Source: Actinokineospora xionganensis
GTDB taxonomy: Bacteria > Actinomycetota > Actinomycetes > Mycobacteriales > Pseudonocardiaceae
DNA length: 64,000 bases
Direction: 5' to 3'
Assembly (NCBI RefSeq): GCF_014323725.1
Contig: NZ_JABVED010000012.1
Coordinates: 62,001 to 126,000 of the forward strand
Each line of letters opens with the position of its first letter. The first letter of the stretch is position 1. Below the pieces are notes generated by a model. That model was not told the DNA's origin. It was given only the letters and a program-made list of their open reading frames with translations, and made no database searches. The position numbers were made by a program, and so were the translations under genes. Positions 61,467 through 64,000 of the stretch are shown in pieces.

Positions 61467-64000
61467 TCAGCCCTCCTGACCTGCGTTGACCGGCGGGCCT
61501 GCAGGCCGCGAAGCGGTCCGTCGGCTGCGCCTGCGGGGGGCTGAGGCGGCGGGCGCCGCCACGGGTGCGACGGGTGCCGCGGGCGCTTCGACGACGGGCT
61601 CCGGCGCGCGGCCGTTGCTGACGTTGTCGTGCTCCGCGTGACCGTCGCCGGAGAAGTCACCCTTGGCCGGGGCCTCGGGCGCCTCGGCGGCGGGCTCAGG
61701 GGCCTTGGCGACAGGCTCAGCGGCGGGCGCGGCGGCCTTGGCGGGCACCGGCTCGGTGTCGTGGCCGTCGTCGCCGTGCTTGACCGTCGCCTTGGCGATG
61801 GTGGCGACGGCGTTCTTCACGTCGTCGCGCACCGGCTCGTCCTTGACGACCGGCTGCTGCTGGTCCTTGCCCTTGTCCCGGTCGCGGTCCCGGCCGCGGC
61901 GCCTGCCGCCGCCGGTCTGCTCCGGTTCCTTCTCCTTCTGCGGAGCGGGCTGCTGCTGCGGTTGCGGCGCGGGAGCGGCCTTGGCGGTCTCGGTGCTGAC
62001 CACCACGCCACGGCCCTTGCAGTGCTCGCAGGTGTTGCTGAAGGCCTCCAGCAAGCCCGTGCCGACCCGCTTGCGGGTCATCTGCACGAGACCAAGGGAG
62101 GTGACCTCGGCGACCTGGTGGCGCGTGCGGTCACGGCCAAGGCACTCGGTGAGCCTGCGCAGGACCAGGTCCCGGTTGGACTCGAGCACCATGTCGATGA
62201 AGTCGATGACGATGATGCCGCCGATGTCGCGCAGCCGGAGCTGGCGCACGATCTCCTCGGCCGACTCGAGATTGTTGCGGGTCACCGTCTCCTCGAGGTT
62301 GCCACCGGATCCGGTGAACTTGCCCGTGTTGACGTCGATGACCGTCATCGCCTCGGTGCGGTCGATGATCAGGTAGCCGCCCGAGGGCAGCCAGACCTTG
62401 CGGTCGAGCGCCTTGAGCAGCTGCTCGTCGACCCGCGTCTCCGCGAAGACATCTTTCGGCCCGACGTGGCGGCGAACCCGGTCGAGCAGCTCGGGGGCCA
62501 CGTGCCGGACGTAGGAGTCGATCGTCTCCCACGCCGTCTCACCCTGGACCGCGAGCGTGGAGAAGTCCTCGGTGAACAGGTCGCGGACGACCTTCACCAG
62601 CAGATCGGGCTCCTCGTAGAGCAGCGAGGGGGATCCGGCCTTCTTGACACCGTTGGTGCCTTCGGACTTGTCCTTGATGACCTGCCACTGCGCCTGCAGA
62701 CGGCGGACATCGCGGCCCAGCTCTTCCTCGCTGATGCCCTCCGAGGCGGTGCGGATGATGACGCCCGCGTCCTCGGGGACGATCCGCTTGAGGACGTCCT
62801 TGAGCCTGCGCCGCTCGTTCTCCGGCAGCTTGCGTGAGATGCCGGTGGCACCGCCGCCGGGCACATAGACCAGGAAGCGGCCGGGCAGCGAGATCTGGGT
62901 GGTGAGCCGGGCGCCCTTGTGACCGATCGGGTCCTTGGTGACCTGGACGAGCACGCTGTCGCCGGTGGACAGGGCCTGCTCGATCTTGCGGGCCTTGCCT
63001 TCCAGGCCGGCTGCGTCCCAGTCGACCTCACCGGCGTAGAGCACCGCGTTGCGGCCGCGGCCGATGTCGACGAAGGCGGCTTCCATGCTGGGCAGCACGT
63101 TCTGGACCCGGCCCAGGTAGACGTTGCCGACCAGGGAGCCGGTACCGGTCGAGGTGACGAAGTGCTCGACGAGCACACCGTCCTCCAGGACCGCGATCTG
63201 CGTGCGGTCGGGGTTCTCCCGCACGATCATCGCGCGGTCGACGGCCTCGCGGCGGGCGAGGAACTCGGCCTCGGACAGGATCGGAGCGCGCCTGCGACCG
63301 GCCTCGCGGCCGTCGCGGCGACGCTGGCGCTTGGCCTCGAGCCGCGTAGAGCCGCGCACGCTGCGCACCTCGTTGCGGGCGTCGGCGGCCTCGGTCTTCT
63401 CGTCGCGCACCTCGCGGACGTGGACCACGGTGTTGGGCGGGTCGTCCGGGGTGGTCTCGGTGGCCGAGTAGTCGCCGTCGTCCCCGCCCTTGCGACGGCG
63501 GCGACGGCGGCGACGGCGGCTGGCGGCGTCTCCGGCCTCGTCGTCCTGCGTGGACGGCTCGTCCTGCGCGGGCTCTTCGGCCTCGGCGGTGTCGTCCGAA
63601 TCGGTGCGGACGTCGGACCGGGTGTCGGTCGACTCGGGCTCGTCGTTCGCGCCCTTGCCGCGACCGCGGCCACGGCGGCCACGGCGGCGGCGACGGCTGG
63701 CGCCACCGTCCTCGTCGTCATCGTCGTGCGAGTCGTCGGCGGGCTCGGCGGCCTTGGGAGCGGCGGCCTTCGGCGCGGACTTGGGGGCGATCTCCTCGAC
63801 CGGCTCCTCGTCGCGCTCCTCGCGCCGCTTGACCGGCGCGGGGGCAGCGACCGGCTCGGGCGGGAGGAACAGCGGCGACGCGGACGCGAACACCGGCGTC
63901 GGCGGTATCCGGGCCTTGCGCGGAGCCACGGGCTCCGGCTCGACCGGCGCCACGACGGTCTCGACCGACTCCTCGACACTGTTGTCACTGGTCAGGGCCT
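61467..64000 (-). CDS. rne: Ribonuclease E/G (5' end beyond window)
   Basis: At least 844 residues remain, open to the window edge, so the N-terminus is missing. The N-terminal arm is Pro/Ala/Glu/Arg-rich with runs of RRRR..RRR, a low-complexity region typical of actinobacterial RNase E. The catalytic core has an S1-like segment (GNVYLGRVQNVLPSMEAAFVDIG in parts), FEDFSTLAV-type sequence, IVIDFIDM and the zinc-link TCEHCKGRGVV. A second disordered C-terminal arm follows. It initiates mRNA decay and matures rRNA. Confidence 0.95.
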   Translation of the reverse strand, partial: ALTSDNSVEESVETVVAPVEPEPVAPRKARIPPTPVFASASPLFLPPEPVAAPAPVKRREERDEEPVEEIAPKSAPKAAAPKAAEPADDSHDDDDEDGGASRRRRRGRRGRGRGKGANDEPESTDTRSDVRTDSDDTAEAEEPAQDEPSTQDDEAGDAASRRRRRRRRRKGGDDGDYSATETTPDDPPNTVVHVREVRDEKTEAADARNEVRSVRGSTRLEAKRQRRRDGREAGRRRAPILSEAEFLARREAVDRAMIVRENPDRTQIAVLEDGVLVEHFVTSTGTGSLVGNVYLGRVQNVLPSMEAAFVDIGRGRNAVLYAGEVDWDAAGLEGKARKIEQALSTGDSVLVQVTKDPIGHKGARLTTQISLPGRFLVYVPGGGATGISRKLPENERRRLKDVLKRIVPEDAGVIIRTASEGISEEELGRDVRRLQAQWQVIKDKSEGTNGVKKAGSPSLLYEEPDLLVKVVRDLFTEDFSTLAVQGETAWETIDSYVRHVAPELLDRVRRHVGPKDVFAETRVDEQLLKALDRKVWLPSGGYLIIDRTEAMTVIDVNTGKFTGSGGNLEETVTRNNLESAEEIVRQLRLRDIGGIIVIDFIDMVLESNRDLVLRRLTECLGRDRTRHQVAEVTSLGLVQMTRKRVGTGLLEAFSNTCEHCKGRGVVVSTETAKAAPAPQPQQQPAPQKEKEPEQTGGGRRRGRDRDRDKGKDQQQPVVKDEPVRDDVKNAVATIAKATVKHGDDGHDTEPVPAKAAAPAAEPVAKAPEPAAEAPEAPAKGDFSGDGHAEHDNVSNGRAPEPVVEAPAAPVAPVAAPAASAPRRRSRRTASRPAGPPVNAGQEG

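Overview
The window is high-GC, densely packed, mostly leaderless-spaced actinobacterial chromosome. Many genes start with GTG and overlap by 4 bp. Its core gene order (uppS-recO-era-ybeY-phoH, rsmE-dnaJ2-hrcA, hemW, sirA-cysH-sirohydrochlorin chelatase, lepA, rpsT, holA-comEC-comEA, degV-octT-gpgP-rsfS-nadD, proB-obg-rpmA-rplU-rne) matches, from memory, the Rv2361c-Rv2444c stretch of Mycobacterium tuberculosis. The accessory content (P450s, RecQ-PRTase, SPFH/RHH pair, many short insertions) and the loss of typical mycobacterial genes fit a Pseudonocardiales-type actinomycete. The genus is inference.

Left part (1-14.6 kb): a permease, a YbjN-like protein, cis-prenyltransferase and RecO, then an IS605-type TnpB element (3.3-4.56 kb) whose right end supplies the stop codon of a DUF2752 gene. 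An RDD protein, Era, a 2Fe-2S-type protein, a zinc-ligand-less cytidine deaminase-like protein, a CBS/CorC protein, YbeY and PhoH follow, then HIT, RsmE, DnaJ2, HrcA and a BASS-type transporter. Next comes a divergent P450/TetR pair with a perfect shared operator (16.0 kb), then HemW.

18-26.6 kb is a sulfur assimilation operon: a 28-residue leader peptide with a C-terminal Cys, sulfite reductase, a 52-aa zinc-ribbon protein, APS reductase, CysD, CysN (no fused APS kinase), a sulfonate/sulfate-type ABC importer and a sirohydrochlorin chelatase that makes the sirohaem of the sulfite reductase.

26.6-42.7 kb is mixed: a secreted protein, a frameshifted small gene, enoyl-CoA hydratase, a membrane-anchored RNase Sa/barnase-type ribonuclease with its barstar, oxidoreductases and hydrolases, a TIGR04222 protein with a Gly/Ser/Cys tail, LepA, a CcdA/TlpA thiol-redox pair, an orphan PemK/MazF-like protein, an SPFH protein with a ribbon-helix-helix protein behind a perfect 16-bp palindrome, and MscL with a zinc ribbon.

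42.7-64 kb: rpsT with a structured leader; holA, whose 3' end is present twice; threonine synthase behind a SAM (S-box) riboswitch whose P1 helix adjoins the ribosome binding site; comEC/comEA; degV; octT/gpgP of methylglucose-lipopolysaccharide metabolism; rsfS and nadD; a nitroreductase; an unusually short P450-like protein with a PEP-mutase-family partner; a RecQ-phosphoribosyltransferase fusion; and proB-obg-rpmA-rplU-rne. No tRNA, rRNA, CRISPR array or prophage was seen. The best candidates for new biology are the SAM switch on thrC, the SPFH/RHH palindrome unit, the reduced P450, the TnpB guide RNA and the holA tail replacement scar.
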